DNA of 64,000 nt from Portulaca oleracea (lineage: Eukaryota > Streptophyta > Magnoliopsida > Caryophyllales > Portulacaceae), in the NCBI GenBank assembly GCA_029582165.1, contig CM055877.1, positions 31,489,749 through 31,553,748 on the forward strand, written 5' to 3'. A model generated the notes under the pieces. The model saw nothing but the letters and a program-made list of their open reading frames with translations. It was not told the origin of the DNA and searched no databases. How positions within the stretch are numbered: the stretch's first letter is position 1; each line of letters starts with the position of its first letter. The translations under genes and the position numbers were made by a program. Positions 63,138-64,000 of this stretch are shown here, one piece after another.

Positions 63138-64000
63138 AGTTGGGCTCAACCTCACGCCAAGCCCAAGAGTACCACACGTCCATGTCAAGTTTACAAGCCC
63201 AATTTTATGATCTTGATTTTTGGATGTAATTTAATTATTTTAGCTTAATTAGTTTTTGGTGTGTTTATTTTAATTGGGCTAGAATAGTCGTATGATTTAA
63301 TTCCTAGTTAGGAATTGGCTAATTTTGTAACTAATCCAATCCGGATTAGGAAAGCCAAGATGATTAGGATAAGGTTTGTTATTAGGATAAGGTTTGTTAC
63401 AAACCAACTCCCCCTAGGATAAGGAATTCTAATCTAAGGAGGAGTAGAATAGATTAGACAACTAGTAGTAGAACTCTTTGGCTTGCACGCCAAGTTGGAG
63501 AGTTTTAGTCCCTTTAGGACTCTCATAGTATAAATAGGGATGTAGCCTCTCAAGGAAATCATTCAATTCAACTCAGAAATATGAAACCCCTTAAGCTTTT
63601 AGCTTTCCCTCGAGTGTTTGGATAAACTCTAACCCCTTTTCTTCTATCAGATCTTGTCCGCACCCAAGTGGTTAGGAAGAGCTTGATCCTAGGTTGCGGT
63701 CTAGATCAAGTTAGCTCTAGGTTGTCCTTTTTGTGGATTCAATTAGGAAACCTAGATCTATCCGTTCTTACCTTTCTATCAATATCGTTAAGGTAATTAC
63801 ATTGTGAGCTTTCTGTCAATACAGTTAAGTCACATTCATCCCTCTAACCTCCCCCCTCATCCCAACGCCACTTCCACCTCCTCAAAACCCCCCACAAATC
63901 GTCACCCTTCCCCTCTCTCAAACGCCACCCCTCTCTTCCCTCTCTCTCTATAACAACCTTCTCTCTCCTCCAACAATCTAATAACCTCACACTCTCTCTC
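62906..64000 (+). repeat. D4 3' LTR (truncated by window end)
   Basis: Same as the 5' LTR apart from scattered changes, including an altered stretch near 63646-63661 (ATCAGATCTTGTCCG in place of ATTGTATCTTGGTCTG). TATA box at 63529-63536. Confidence 0.92.

Larger units (their letters stand above)
59144..64000 (+). mobile_element. D4: D element, 3' end beyond the window
   Basis: 5' LTR 59144-60568, interior 60569-62905, 3' LTR from 62906 to the window end (1095 of about 1425 bp seen). Interior as D1: protease, damaged RT, RNase H scrap, G-box segment; no Gag, no integrase. Confidence 0.9.

Noticed and set aside
1..64000. Host protein-coding genes, tRNA genes or bacterial-type operons
   Set aside because: Every long frame aligns with Gag, protease, RT, RNase H or integrase or lies in LTRs. 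I saw no tRNA cloverleaf, intron-exon gene or prokaryotic signal.

Overview
This is nuclear DNA of a flowering plant, from a repeat-only and probably pericentromeric block. I find no host protein gene. Nearly every base belongs to Ty3/gypsy LTR retrotransposons nested up to four deep, with initiator-tRNA-Met-type primer sites (TGGTATCAGAGC), 4-5 bp target duplications and TG...CA LTRs. Family names here (A, B, C, D, F, X) are local labels. A is the only element with a near-complete gag-PR-RT-RNaseH-IN set. Its motifs, the lack of a chromodomain and a reading frame that runs into the 3' LTR make it look like the CRM (centromeric) chromovirus clade.

Layout. 1-527: end of a C LTR. 528-936 and 5221-5320: an old X LTR split by B1 (937-5215), a gag-protease-only element. 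5321-6384: GC-richer DNA with three decayed ~185-bp satellite-like monomers. 6385-41437: element A, interrupted near its 3' end at 11777-40556 by a tandem C array (LTR-int-LTR-int-LTR). The first C LTR holds a solo D LTR (12135-13547) and a tandem B2 array (14782-32623). The middle B2 LTR holds two full D elements facing apart (D1 18028-23157 minus; D2 24018-29148 plus). The second C internal region holds a solo X LTR (37235-38270). 41442-41988: GC-rich flank of A. 41989-51902: solo Ds2, element D3 with solo Ds3 in its 3' LTR, a 25S rRNA gene fragment and a truncated D LTR. 51903-59143: element F (minus), interrupted by B3 (52248-56070). 59144-64000: D4, leaving the window inside its 3' LTR.

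How the parts may work together. B, C, D and F are non-autonomous in different ways: B keeps gag with or without protease, C keeps a coiled coil, a dead protease and the integrase C-terminus, D lacks integrase, and F keeps a long open polyprotein whose catalytic residues are substituted. All share with A the LTR ends TGATG...CATCA, the primer site, a polypurine tract, and a perfect hairpin just upstream of that tract. I infer that A-type proteins mobilised all of them in trans. The most novel signals are: the hairpins on both sides of the polypurine tract, one with compensatory base changes; two tandem-dimer elements each inside a single target duplication; the catalytically silenced F polyprotein; the F x B2 mosaic B3; and G-box clusters in D.
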